NCBI RefSeq assembly: GCF_000426465.1
Contig: NZ_KE384527.1
Span: 446,535-510,534 of the forward strand
DNA length: 64,000 bases
Direction of reading: 5' to 3'
Source of the DNA: Epilithonimonas caeni DSM 17710
GTDB lineage: Bacteria > Bacteroidota > Bacteroidia > Flavobacteriales > Weeksellaceae
Positions 16,630-24,907 of the stretch are shown one piece after another. The position numbers and the translations under genes are program-made. The notes beneath the pieces were generated by a model. That model searched no databases and was not told where the DNA came from. It saw only the letters and a program-made list of their open reading frames with translations. The stretch's first letter is position 1. Each line of letters begins with the position of its first letter.

Positions 16630-17460
16630 CTACTCAATCTTCATCGAAATCGGCATTCTGAATGAAGATCTAACAGATTTCCCTTTCAATTGGGCCGGAG
16701 TCCATTTTGTTTTAATTGACTTTACTACTCTTTCTGCTTCTGAGTTGAAATCTGAATTAGAACCATTAACTTTCAAATTGGAAATACTTCCATCTTTTTC
16801 TACTACAAAAGTAATGACGGCAGAAATCATTCCATCTTGACTAACAGTTTCCGTATCGAATCCTTGGGCTACTTTTTGACGAAAAGCATTAATTCCGCCT
16901 TTGAAATCTGCCGCCACATCTGCTTCGTTTTGATTTATCAGCTTGTCAGGATCTTCAACAGGTTTCGTGACTGGAGGGTTATAAGGAGCTACAGTTGGTG
17001 GCCCTGGAATTGTCGCTGGAGGAGCGACTGTAATTGTTGTCTCTTCTCCAGGCTTAGTTTCTGTTCCTATTGCAGCACCTTCAAAATCTTTTTTTGTTGG
17101 AAGCGGTTTCTCTTTTCTCACTTCACGAACCGGGTTATATTCTGGATTTTCTACTGTTTTAATATTTTGCTGAACTGGTGAAGTTGGTGTTGGTTTGGGC
17201 TTATCTGGTTGATCAACAATTTTTAAAATTATCGGGCCAGAAGTTGGGAGCTCTGTAACAATTGAATCAGATTTAAGCGCCGAAATTAAAAACGGAATTA
17301 CAGAAACCGATGCAATAAAAGCAGTTCCTATGAATAGAGCTTTTGTAAGTTGATTAGAATATTCATTTCGAAGAGCATATGCGCCATAAGCTTTATTTCT
17401 ATTGGAGAAAACGATTTCGTCCAAGTTGTCTTTCCCGAAGATAGTTGATAGATTTTTCAT
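16630..17460 (-). CDS. TonB-family energy transducer
   Basis: A protein of 276 residues starting at MKNLSTIFGK. The N-terminal cytoplasmic segment has RNKAYGAYALRNEY, typical of Bacteroidota TonB proteins. One transmembrane helix follows (ALFIGTAFIASVSVIPFLI), then a Pro/Lys-rich periplasmic linker (about residues 90-180). The C-terminal TonB domain starts near GGINAFRQKV and has VTFVVEKDGSISNLKV and RSSFRMPISMKIE. It passes energy from ExbB/ExbD to outer-membrane TonB-dependent receptors. No exbB or exbD is adjacent. It is a single-gene unit with a strong terminator. Confidence 0.92.
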   Translation of the reverse strand: MKNLSTIFGKDNLDEIVFSNRNKAYGAYALRNEYSNQLTKALFIGTAFIASVSVIPFLISALKSDSIVTELPTSGPIILKIVDQPDKPKPTPTSPVQQNIKTVENPEYNPVREVRKEKPLPTKKDFEGAAIGTETKPGEETTITVAPPATIPGPPTVAPYNPPVTKPVEDPDKLINQNEADVAADFKGGINAFRQKVAQGFDTETVSQDGMISAVITFVVEKDGSISNLKVNGSNSDFNSEAERVVKSIKTKWTPAQLKGKSVRSSFRMPISMKIE

Positions 17461-17638
17461 AATTAACAAATAAAAATTAAACGATTATCAATACATATTA
17501 TAATTGAATGAAAACATATCAAATAACATTCCATTTTATAGTTTAAAAACCAAACAAATTATGAAATACATAAATATTTTAAAATTCAATCCAAAGAATT
17601 TATTAAACTTGTAAAAAAATAATATGTAATTTGATGTG

Positions 17639-18970
17639 ATGAAAATTAAATTGTTTTTATGCCTGCTTTGGAGTTTCTGCATCTGCGCCCAGGACGGTTT
17701 TGTTTTGGAAAACACTGACAGGACCGTCATCAAATTCAAGCTGATCAACAACCTCATCTTCATTCCCATGACAATAAATGGGGTGGAACTTAATTTCATG
17801 TTAGACTCCGGCATATCAGAAACTTTGCTTTTCAGTCTTGAAAATAAAGAAGTCGATTTCAAAAATATTGAGAAGATCACCTTCAAAGGCCTGGGCGAAA
17901 CGGTAAGCGTGGAAGCTTTGAAATCAATTAAAAATGACATTAGGATCGGAGAACATTTTGTCGACAGATCACACACTGTTTTTATCGTTATGGACGAAGA
18001 TTTCAACATATCTCAAGATATCGGAGTTCCTGTAAACGGGATCATTGGTTATTATTTTTTCAAGAATCACCCGATTGAGATCAATTATCTGAAGAAAACG
18101 ATCACGGTCTACAAAGACAACACCAAATTTCCGAAAAGAGTAAAAAGATATTCGGAATTCCCGATGAGTGTTGAGATGAACAAACCTTACATGTTTGCCG
18201 ACGTGGAAATGAAACACGAAAAACAAAGTTCAAAACTTCTACTCGACCTTGGAAACACAGATTCTGTCTGGTTATTCCCGACACTTATAAAGGATTTCAT
18301 TTATAACCGCCCGAATATTGATGATTTTTTGGGACGCGGTTTCAGCGGCGATATCTTCGGAAAACGTAGTCGTATCAATTCTCTTTCTATTGGAGATTTC
18401 AGACTAGACAAACCAATAGCTTCTATGCCAGATGAATTCTCCATACAGCATTTGAAGCTTGTAAAAGACAGAAAAGGTTCTATTGGCTCAGAGATTCTAA
18501 GACGATTTTCCGTGATCTTCGACTATTCTGGCAATAAAATCTATTTCAAAGCCAATCAACATCTGAATGACCCTTTTCTAATAGACGGAAGCGGACTGGA
18601 AATCAAGCAGGACGGACTGGTATGGGAAAAAGAACAGGTGCAAGTGCAAACCGCAAAAAAGAATTCTGCAAGCAACGAGATCAATGTTATCGATAACAGT
18701 AATAATTTCCAATACAAATTCACATTAAAACCCGTCTTTATTGTTTCCGGCACCAGAAAAGATTCACCGGCACAAAAAGCAGGAATTTTGAAAAATGACG
18801 AGCTGATCACTATTGACAATAAATCATCCAAAGAAATGACATTGAGCAAAATACACGCTATCCTAAAAACCAATGTAAGCAAAAAAGTAAAACTGGAAAT
18901 CAAAAGGAACGGATCGCCCATGAAAATTGATTTTACCCTGGAAGACCCGATCCCATATATTGAGGAATGA
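17639..18970 (+). CDS. Retropepsin-like aspartic protease with C-terminal PDZ domain
   Basis: A protein of 443 residues with a signal peptide (KLFLCLLWSFCICAQ). The first aspartic half-domain has NFMLDSGISETLLF with the catalytic Asp. The second half-domain has the related LLLDLGNTDSVWLF, where DLG replaces DSG or DTG. A PDZ domain occupies about residues 360-430 (SPAQKAGILKNDELITIDNK). This arrangement is common in Bacteroidota periplasmic proteases of unknown substrate. The start is the ATG at 17639; a GTG directly before it would add one residue. It is divergent from tonB. Confidence 0.85.
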   Translation: MKIKLFLCLLWSFCICAQDGFVLENTDRTVIKFKLINNLIFIPMTINGVELNFMLDSGISETLLFSLENKEVDFKNIEKITFKGLGETVSVEALKSIKNDIRIGEHFVDRSHTVFIVMDEDFNISQDIGVPVNGIIGYYFFKNHPIEINYLKKTITVYKDNTKFPKRVKRYSEFPMSVEMNKPYMFADVEMKHEKQSSKLLLDLGNTDSVWLFPTLIKDFIYNRPNIDDFLGRGFSGDIFGKRSRINSLSIGDFRLDKPIASMPDEFSIQHLKLVKDRKGSIGSEILRRFSVIFDYSGNKIYFKANQHLNDPFLIDGSGLEIKQDGLVWEKEQVQVQTAKKNSASNEINVIDNSNNFQYKFTLKPVFIVSGTRKDSPAQKAGILKNDELITIDNKSSKEMTLSKIHAILKTNVSKKVKLEIKRNGSPMKIDFTLEDPIPYIEE

Positions 18971-19004
18971 GAATTGATAAAATATAATCGATAAATGACC
19001 ATTT

Positions 19005-19526
19005 ATGAACGAGACATTAAACAGCATACGAAACAGACCGAGATTCAAACTTTACACTGACCTTTCCCTCGAAGAGTACGAGTCTAATTTGAGAAAGTAT
19101 TTGGACAATAATAAAGACAAATTCTATGGAAACATCAATAAAGAAGTGGCAACGATCTTTGTAAAAACCAAAGAAGAAAGCTACTGGAAGCCCAATCTGG
19201 CATTAAGGATCGAAAAAGAAGATGATACGACAGTCATACGCGGAATTTTTGGACCAAGTCCTGCGGTCTGGACATTTTTCATGTTCTTATATTTTCTTTT
19301 CACAGTAGCGTGGATGACATTTTTTACTTTGTATTATGTGGAAAAACAAATCAATTCCAATAATTATCCATGGGCATTACCAGCCTCTTTTGCTGTTTTG
19401 GTATTAATCGGTCTTACTTATTCCGCTGCAAGATTTGGACAACTGAAAGCTAAGGATGAGATGGGAGAATTAAGGAAATTCGCTGAGGAATCTACTTTTC
19501 ATACCGAGAGAAAAATTAATCTTTGA
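19005..19526 (+). CDS. Unknown membrane protein with two transmembrane helices
   Basis: A protein of 173 residues. A soluble N-terminal part of about 85 residues (LYTDLSLEEYESNLRKYL...) includes a WKPNLALRIEKEDDTTVIRGIFGP strand region. Two hydrophobic helices follow (VWTFFMFLYFLFTVAWMTFFTLYY and WALPASFAVLVLIGLTYSAA), then a polar tail. I do not recognise a family with known function. It lies 34 bases after the aspartic protease gene on the same strand and may be read with it. Its last 11 bases overlap the end of the convergent glycosyltransferase gene. Confidence 0.75.
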   Translation: MNETLNSIRNRPRFKLYTDLSLEEYESNLRKYLDNNKDKFYGNINKEVATIFVKTKEESYWKPNLALRIEKEDDTTVIRGIFGPSPAVWTFFMFLYFLFTVAWMTFFTLYYVEKQINSNNYPWALPASFAVLVLIGLTYSAARFGQLKAKDEMGELRKFAEESTFHTERKINL

Positions 19527-20349
19527 TCTTTCTTGCTTCGATAAAATGTTTGAATTTCAAACCGACCTTCATTAACAGATACTGAAACGGCTTTTGTTTT
19601 TTATAATATTTACCAATAAAAATATCCATTGCTCCGAAAAATCTTTTGAGATAGAGCCGGTTTTTAACAGTACTTTCTCCTTTGTAGTGCAGAATAGAAT
19701 ATTTGCCATAATAGAAATTCCTGTAACCCTTTCTAAGTATCGTATAACAAAGATCGATATCTTCCCCGTACATGAAATAACGTTCATCGAAACCTCCAAC
19801 TTCCTCATAGACAGACTTTTTCATAAGAAGATTGGCACCTGTCATTACAGCAACTTCCGCAATCCCAAACTCATCGACATCGTTTCTGTAATAGGTCTTG
19901 GAGTCATCCCTAAGTTTTGTAAATAATTTCTCAAAAGAATTGATCAAGGCAGGAACAGACCTTTTACTTTCCGGCAAGAACTCACCTTTGGCATTATGCA
20001 TCCTAAGTCCAATAGCACCAATATTTTTTTGACTATCAGCAAAATCCAATATCTCTTTAAAATAGTTACCTTCTATCTCCGTGTCAGGATTCAAGATATA
20101 GACATATTCGCCTTTTGCTGCTTTCACGCCAATATTATTCGCTTTTGAAAAGCCCAGATTTTCCTTTGACTCGATAAACTTCACATCAGGAAATTCTGTA
20201 ATGAGCTCTTTCCATTTAGTATCCGGCGAAGCATTATCTACAACAATGATCTCATATTCAAAACCATGGAAATATTTTTGAATGGAAAGGATGCAGTTTT
20301 TCAAAAGACCACCAACTTGATAATGAACAATAATAACACTCAGTTTCAT
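19516..20349 (-). CDS. Family 2 glycosyltransferase
   Basis: A protein of 277 residues with a GT-A fold. The N-terminal strand is LSVIIVHYQVGGLL, followed by IVVDNASPD, then NPDTEIEG as the metal-binding region, and GFDERYFMYGEDIDLCYTILRKGY near residue 200. The last motif is typical of rhamnosyl and related transferases of the WbbL or GT2 group. It probably adds a sugar to a surface glycan; donor and acceptor are unknown. Its ATG overlaps the recR stop codon (ATGA), so the two are translated together. Confidence 0.9.
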   Translation of the reverse strand: MKLSVIIVHYQVGGLLKNCILSIQKYFHGFEYEIIVVDNASPDTKWKELITEFPDVKFIESKENLGFSKANNIGVKAAKGEYVYILNPDTEIEGNYFKEILDFADSQKNIGAIGLRMHNAKGEFLPESKRSVPALINSFEKLFTKLRDDSKTYYRNDVDEFGIAEVAVMTGANLLMKKSVYEEVGGFDERYFMYGEDIDLCYTILRKGYRNFYYGKYSILHYKGESTVKNRLYLKRFFGAMDIFIGKYYKKQKPFQYLLMKVGLKFKHFIEARKIKD

Positions 20350-20960
20350 AAGCCGGCTTCGTTATATGATGTTCTATTGATAATGGACCTGCCAAGAGAG
20401 ATCTCATCGGCATATTCCAGCTCATCACCTACAGCTATTCCGCGGGCGATATTAGAAAATGCGACGTTGTGATCTTTAAATTTTTTGTATATGTAATAGG
20501 CAGTAGTTTCTCCTTCCATTGTGGAACTTAACGCAAAAATCACCTCTTTTATTGTATGAGAATTTATTTTTCTTTCTAAACTATCAATTCTTAGTTGACT
20601 GGGACCGATACCTTCCATCGGAGAGATCTTTCCTCCCAAAACCAGATATCGTCCTTTATATTTTCCTGTGTTTTCAATCGCCATAACGTCTCTTACATCT
20701 TCCACCACGCAAAGTAATTCCGGATTCCTTTTATCATCACTACAAATTTCACAGATCTCCTGATCAGAAAAATTATGACATTCTTTGCAATATTTGATAT
20801 CTGTAACGAGATCTTGTATAGCCGCCCCCAAAGAAATACCCTGGGAAGACGGTTGACGAAGCAGATGCAATGCTAATCTAAGTGCTGACCGCCTACCAAT
20901 TCCCGGCAAGCCAGCAATCTCTTCTATTGCCTTTGATAATACTTTACTTGGATAATCCAT
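20346..20960 (-). CDS. recR: Recombination mediator RecR
   Basis: A protein of 204 residues, the family length. It has an N-terminal helix-hairpin-helix (LPGIGRRSALRLALHLL), a four-cysteine zinc finger (CKECHNFSDQEICEIC), and a Toprim domain starting LCVVEDVRDVMAIE. A C-terminal Walker-B-like region contains IARGIAVGDELEYADEISLGRS. It acts with RecO and RecF to load RecA on gapped DNA. It lies 44 bases downstream of folA on the same strand. Confidence 0.97.
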   Translation of the reverse strand: MDYPSKVLSKAIEEIAGLPGIGRRSALRLALHLLRQPSSQGISLGAAIQDLVTDIKYCKECHNFSDQEICEICSDDKRNPELLCVVEDVRDVMAIENTGKYKGRYLVLGGKISPMEGIGPSQLRIDSLERKINSHTIKEVIFALSSTMEGETTAYYIYKKFKDHNVAFSNIARGIAVGDELEYADEISLGRSIINRTSYNEAGL

Positions 20961-21004
20961 TATTGAGAAACAAGATTCTAGATATAAGAACCGAGATAGG
21001 ATCT

Positions 21005-21499
21005 TTAATCTTTATTAATTTTTTCGTAGGTCTGGAAGCAGAAGTCATAATTGTTTTTGTCGTCCTTGGCATGACATACCTCTTCTATTTTTTGCCAGAA
21101 CCTGGGACTTATCGTTGGAAAAAAAGTATCTGCTTCGACCTCTGCATCCACCTGTGTGATCTCTAACCTATCGGCAAACTCCATGGTCTGTTTGTAGATC
21201 TCGCCGCCGCCGATGATAAAAATATCTTCGTTGATCTTTTTAGCGAATTTAAGAGCTTCTTTTAGTGTAGAAACAATCAGCACACCCTCCTGAAACCAAT
21301 CCTCCTTTCTGCTTACCACAATATTGGTACGGTTTGGGAGAGGTTTCCCGATGCTCTCATAGGTCTTCCTTCCCATGATCACCGGATGATTCTCTGTCAA
21401 AGCTTTAAAATGTTTCAGATCTTTTGGAAGATGCCAAAGTAACTGATTGTCTTTTCCTAGGGTATTATTTTTTCCTATAGCTGCAATTATCGTGGTCAT
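21005..21499 (-). CDS. folA: Dihydrofolate reductase
   Basis: A protein of 164 residues, of chromosomal DHFR length. Recognisable motifs are IAAIGKNNTLGKDNQLLWHLPKDLKHFK at the N-terminus, VIMGRKTYESIGKPLPNRTNIVVSR for NADPH binding, and IFIIGGGEIYKQTM. It reduces dihydrofolate to tetrahydrofolate for thymidylate and purine synthesis. A TAGATTTG element at 21507-21514 is a likely promoter. It is followed by recR. Confidence 0.97.
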   Translation of the reverse strand: MTTIIAAIGKNNTLGKDNQLLWHLPKDLKHFKALTENHPVIMGRKTYESIGKPLPNRTNIVVSRKEDWFQEGVLIVSTLKEALKFAKKINEDIFIIGGGEIYKQTMEFADRLEITQVDAEVEADTFFPTISPRFWQKIEEVCHAKDDKNNYDFCFQTYEKINKD

Positions 21500-21506
21500 A
21501 ACATTA

Positions 21507-21514
21507 CAAATCTA
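21507..21514 (-). promoter_or_regulatory. -7 promoter element of folA
   Basis: TAGATTTG on the minus strand matches TAnnTTTG, eight bases before the folA ATG, implying a very short leader. Confidence 0.45.
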
Positions 21515-21652
21515 CATTATTCTGCTTAATTAAGAAAAATTTATGAGACCTTAGTTTTCATAATTTCGTATTTTTGGGCATTATTCATAAATAATCAACC
21601 TTTCCAAAAGGATTATGAAATCATAATTTGGAAATAAAACAGCAACTTTTAA

Positions 21653-22669
21653 ATGAAAAAGATCTTCATCACTTGCTTCGCATTATTGATACTTGCAAGC
21701 TGCAATAAGGACAAAGACATATTGAATTCTTTGAACGACCATAATATTGCCTCACAAAGCAAAGGTTATCATTTTGGAGACAAATTGCAATTGCCACAAG
21801 ATGTTTTGGATTACGCAGAGGCCATTACTATAAGTTATGGTGACAAAGAAACCAGTAATCTAGCTATCGACCCGAACTTTTTCACTTTAGGAGAAAATGA
21901 CGTTACTTTCAATCTCAAGACCAAAAGCGGAGAAGTTTTACAACAAGATGCAACCATCAATGTTTTTGCAAAGGCCAAAGCACGGTCAATCCCTTACGAG
22001 ATCGTGAATCAATATCCGCATGATGCAGATAATTTCACAGAAGGTTTTGAAATCCACGGAGATATCGTTTATGAAAGTGTGGGTCTAGAAGGAAAATCAA
22101 AACTGATGAAATATACCTTGGGAAGCAGAACACCACTCCTGGAAGTTGCACAGCCGAGTAATATTTTCTCTGAGGGAATTACTGTTTTCGGAGACAAGAT
22201 CTATCAACTGACCTACCGATCAAAAAAAGGAATGGTATATGATATGAACATGAAACTCATAAAAGAATTCGATTATCCTGAGGAAATTGCAGAAGGTTGG
22301 GGAATGACGAATGATGGTAAAAGCCTAATCGTTTCCGATGGGACCAAAACAGTCTATTTCCTTGACTCCGAGAATCCTTCAAAAGTGTTGAGAACAATTG
22401 CCGTAGCAAGTGATAAAGAAGGTTATGACCAGATCAATGAGCTGGAATATCATAACGGATCTCTTTATGCGAACGTTTGGCAGAAGCCGATCATTCTTCA
22501 GATCAATCCAGCAAATGGAGAAGTTACCGGAATTATCGACCTTAGCAATATCGCCAAACAGAACACATCTGGAAATGACGATGTCTTGAACGGAATCGCT
22601 TTCAAGGGCGAAAATATGCTGATCACAGGAAAAAACTGGAGCAAGATCTATGAGATCATCGTAAAATAA
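21653..22669 (+). CDS. Glutamine cyclotransferase-like lipoprotein
   Basis: A protein of 338 residues with a lipoprotein signal (LLILASC, Cys17). An N-terminal beta domain of about 90 residues is followed by the glutamine cyclotransferase five-bladed propeller: YPHDADNFTEGFEIHGDIVYESVGLEGKS, WGMTNDGKSLIVSDGT and a LNGIAF motif near the C-terminus. The family turns N-terminal glutamine into pyroglutamate and is common as an exported protein in Bacteroidota, where T9SS cargo often carry N-terminal pyroglutamate. A TATTTTTG element at 21569-21576 is a likely promoter. The gene is followed by a two-way terminator. Confidence 0.88.
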   Translation: MKKIFITCFALLILASCNKDKDILNSLNDHNIASQSKGYHFGDKLQLPQDVLDYAEAITISYGDKETSNLAIDPNFFTLGENDVTFNLKTKSGEVLQQDATINVFAKAKARSIPYEIVNQYPHDADNFTEGFEIHGDIVYESVGLEGKSKLMKYTLGSRTPLLEVAQPSNIFSEGITVFGDKIYQLTYRSKKGMVYDMNMKLIKEFDYPEEIAEGWGMTNDGKSLIVSDGTKTVYFLDSENPSKVLRTIAVASDKEGYDQINELEYHNGSLYANVWQKPIILQINPANGEVTGIIDLSNIAKQNTSGNDDVLNGIAFKGENMLITGKNWSKIYEIIVK

Positions 22670-22687
22670 TTTCTAAGTTCAATAAAA

Positions 22688-22720
22688 AAAATACCTTCCA
22701 AGATTTTTGGAAGGTATTTT
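22688..22720. terminator. Two-way terminator between convergent genes
   Basis: A perfect 13-bp stem, AAAATACCTTCCA (22688-22700) with 22708-22720, is flanked by A and T runs on both sides. It serves the cyclotransferase gene on plus and the small lipoprotein gene on minus. The stop codon of the latter lies in the T run. Confidence 0.9.
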
Positions 22721-22722
22721 TT

Positions 22723-23178
22723 TTATTGAATCACCGGTTCAGTCGGCTTGGGTTCATTTTTCACGAAAGTATATTTTATATTCAATTGCGTATTTTCCGC
22801 AAAAGTCTTTTTTGTCTTATAAGCGCCATTACACACCTCGGAAGTCAACTCATAATCACCTTGCTCCAGAATAATACTCTCTGCTTTTTTGGAACCAACA
22901 GGCAAACTATAATTTTTAGCCCCGGCAATATTCATCGTAAAATCACAGTCAGAATCGTTATTGATGATCAAGACCATATTTTTATTGGATTCATCAGAAT
23001 TGAAAAGCTGATTGAGCAAAGTGACCGCTTTATTCTCTATGCTTAATTTTTCCTGACTTGGCTTAAATTGGTCTATCTTCAATGACACTTCTGAGTTTTT
23101 CCTCAAAATAGGAGAAACAGAACTGGTTGCACAACTCATTAAGCAACTACCCAAAATAAGCAAGATCAGTTTATTCAT
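22723..23178 (-). CDS. Small lipoprotein, DUF6759-like
   Basis: A protein of 151 residues with a lipoprotein signal (LLILGSCLMSC, Cys16). The C-terminal domain reads MVLIINNDSDCDFTMNIAG, then YSLPVGSKKAESIILEQGDYELTSEVCNGAY. The same pattern (IVNKSACNLVVKISG, then YILVDKGSYNLSTSICDAIY) is found in the protein at 35606-36253, so the two are paralogues sharing a small beta domain with two cysteines. I believe this is DUF6759 but could not check. Function is unknown. The start overlaps the end of trmB by eight bases. Confidence 0.7.
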   Translation of the reverse strand: MNKLILLILGSCLMSCATSSVSPILRKNSEVSLKIDQFKPSQEKLSIENKAVTLLNQLFNSDESNKNMVLIINNDSDCDFTMNIAGAKNYSLPVGSKKAESIILEQGDYELTSEVCNGAYKTKKTFAENTQLNIKYTFVKNEPKPTEPVIQ

Positions 23179-23857
23179 CTTTCAATTTAAATTTTATATA
23201 AGTTATCGTTTTTCCTTTGGAAGAAAACAGTTCCTCATAATAGGTTCTCACATCTCTGAGAAGCGGCGTGTCCGGCTGATATTCCGGCGCACCGTAAATA
23301 TCGTGATGCGCAGTCAGAACCTCATGACCCAAACCTTGCAACAATCCCAAAGTATAACCGTGAAGATACTCTGAATCTGTCTTCAAGTGGATCACACCGT
23401 CTTTTTTCAAAATACGTTCATACCTATCCAAAAATTCAGGATTCGTAAGCCTGTGCTTGGTTCTCCTGTATTTGATCTGTGGGTCTGGAAATGTGATCCA
23501 AATCTCTGACACCTCATTCTCTGCAAACACGTTATCTATAAGCTCTATCTGAGTTCTAAGAAAAGCTACATTGTTAAGACCTTTCTCAATCGCTTCTTTT
23601 GCACCGAACCAAAATCTGGCTCCTTTAATATCTACTCCGATGAAATTCTTATCCGGAAAAGATTTTGCCAAACCGACAGAATACTCGCCTTTACCACATC
23701 CAAGTTCTAAAACAATAGGATTGCTATTTCCAAAAAACTCGTGCCACTTTCCTTTGTGTTCAAAATCATTGATGGCCTGTTCCCTTGTCGGTTGAATTAC
23801 ATTAGTTAAAAGCCTGTTTTCTTCGAATCTAGCAAGTTTGTTTTTTCCTTTTCCCAT
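23171..23857 (-). CDS. trmB: tRNA (guanine-N7)-methyltransferase
   Basis: A protein of 228 residues with the Rossmann methyltransferase motif PIVLELGCGKGEYSVGLA, then FIGVDIKGARFWFGA, and the TrmB signature ISEIWITFPDPQIKYRRTKHRLTNPEFLDRY-like block. The C-terminal part has HLKTDSEYLHGYTLGLLQ. It places m7G46 in the variable loop of tRNAs using S-adenosylmethionine. The downstream lipoprotein gene overlaps its 3' end. Confidence 0.96.
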   Translation of the reverse strand: MGKGKNKLARFEENRLLTNVIQPTREQAINDFEHKGKWHEFFGNSNPIVLELGCGKGEYSVGLAKSFPDKNFIGVDIKGARFWFGAKEAIEKGLNNVAFLRTQIELIDNVFAENEVSEIWITFPDPQIKYRRTKHRLTNPEFLDRYERILKKDGVIHLKTDSEYLHGYTLGLLQGLGHEVLTAHHDIYGAPEYQPDTPLLRDVRTYYEELFSSKGKTITYIKFKLKDE

Positions 23858-23965
23858 TTATAAGTCTTCTTTCCAATTTTAAAAACGCAATAAAAATAAA
23901 TAATTTTAATGATTTACAGAAAAATAATTCATTATTATTTGACAATTTATATAAAAAATATTTTA

Positions 23966-24766
23966 TTATTTAATTTCAGTCCCCACCACCTGCATCAGGT
24001 GTGAGTTTTGTAATCTCTTAAGATATATCGGCAGATACTTCTCTATATATATCTTGGCTGCTTCATAATTATCCGATTCTAGAAAAACGGTAATGTTATC
24101 CGAGCTGTAAACGAACTGCAGAAAATTAGGGATCAACTCCTTTGGTATTTTCATTTTGACAAAGTAATCATCACCATAATAATTTTGCAGATCCTTGATA
24201 TGCTTGCTCATCTTTTCATATTGATAATATCGTTCCTTCTTTTTCTTCTCTCCCGATATCAAATCGAAAATACTATTGATACTGAAACTCAGTCCCTGAT
24301 CGAATGACAATACAGGAATATCGGGCGATGTCCCGTCGCCTTTCGGTTCCGGCAGCCCTATCATTTTCTTTAGTTCGAATGCTTTCTCTGAAGATTTCAA
24401 CATAGCTACATCTCTTCTCAGATTACCTGTAGGACGAAAAGAGCTTAGAATAACTTCCTGTATCTCGTAATAAGCAATCTGTAATTCTACAAAAGTCTTG
24501 TTCCTTTCCAGCATTTCTTTTGTAACCTCAAGGTCTTTTCTTTCTGTGGCTATAGAAGTAAATCTAATAATATCACCTTCTTTTGCATTGATGTGGAACT
24601 CGCCATTATAATTCGCAACAACACTTTTATGCTCATTCACATTGGTCACATAGACCTGATTGAGATAAAGACTGGACTTGTCCCTGATATAAATTTCACC
24701 ATTTAGGAATTGCCCATAAACACAGGCCATGCAAAACAATGTTAAAATTGTAAATATCTTCTTCAT
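23966..24766 (-). CDS. Exported protein with carboxypeptidase-regulatory-like N-terminus
   Basis: A protein of 266 residues; the start at MKKIFTILTLFCMACVYGQ gives a clean signal peptide. Residues of about 20-100 resemble the carboxypeptidase-D regulatory-like beta-sandwich (GEIYIRDKSSLYLNQVYVTNVNEHKSVVANYNGEFHINAKEGDIIRFTS). The rest is alpha-helical with charged stretches such as GEKKKKERYYQYEKMSKHIKDLQNYYG. The family is seen in Bacteroidota as unnamed periplasmic or outer-membrane proteins. Function is unknown. It stands alone between trmB and the large T9SS genes. Confidence 0.75.
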   Translation of the reverse strand: MKKIFTILTLFCMACVYGQFLNGEIYIRDKSSLYLNQVYVTNVNEHKSVVANYNGEFHINAKEGDIIRFTSIATERKDLEVTKEMLERNKTFVELQIAYYEIQEVILSSFRPTGNLRRDVAMLKSSEKAFELKKMIGLPEPKGDGTSPDIPVLSFDQGLSFSINSIFDLISGEKKKKERYYQYEKMSKHIKDLQNYYGDDYFVKMKIPKELIPNFLQFVYSSDNITVFLESDNYEAAKIYIEKYLPIYLKRLQNSHLMQVVGTEIK

Positions 24767-24813
24767 ATTGTCGGCAAATTTATAGAGAAATACATGCAGA
24801 ACCATTACAAAAA

Positions 24814-24855
24814 AAAGCTGATAAGGTTAAAATTTTATTAAACTTTATCAGCTTT
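24814..24855 (-). terminator. Terminator of the 922-residue T9SS gene
   Basis: AAAGCTGATAAGGTT (24814-24828) pairs with AACTTTATCAGCTTT (24841-24855) with one G-U pair. On the minus strand it is followed by a T run. It lies 53 bases past the stop. Confidence 0.8.
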
Positions 24856-24907
24856 TTGTTAAGTAATTAGAATTAAAGACTTTATAAGAAAAGAACTGTT
24901 AAAAAAT

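Noticed and set aside
17536-18009. A 157-codon minus-strand frame across the start of the aspartic protease gene
   Set aside because: It is antisense to a protein with clear signal peptide and catalytic motifs and has no recognisable features of its own.
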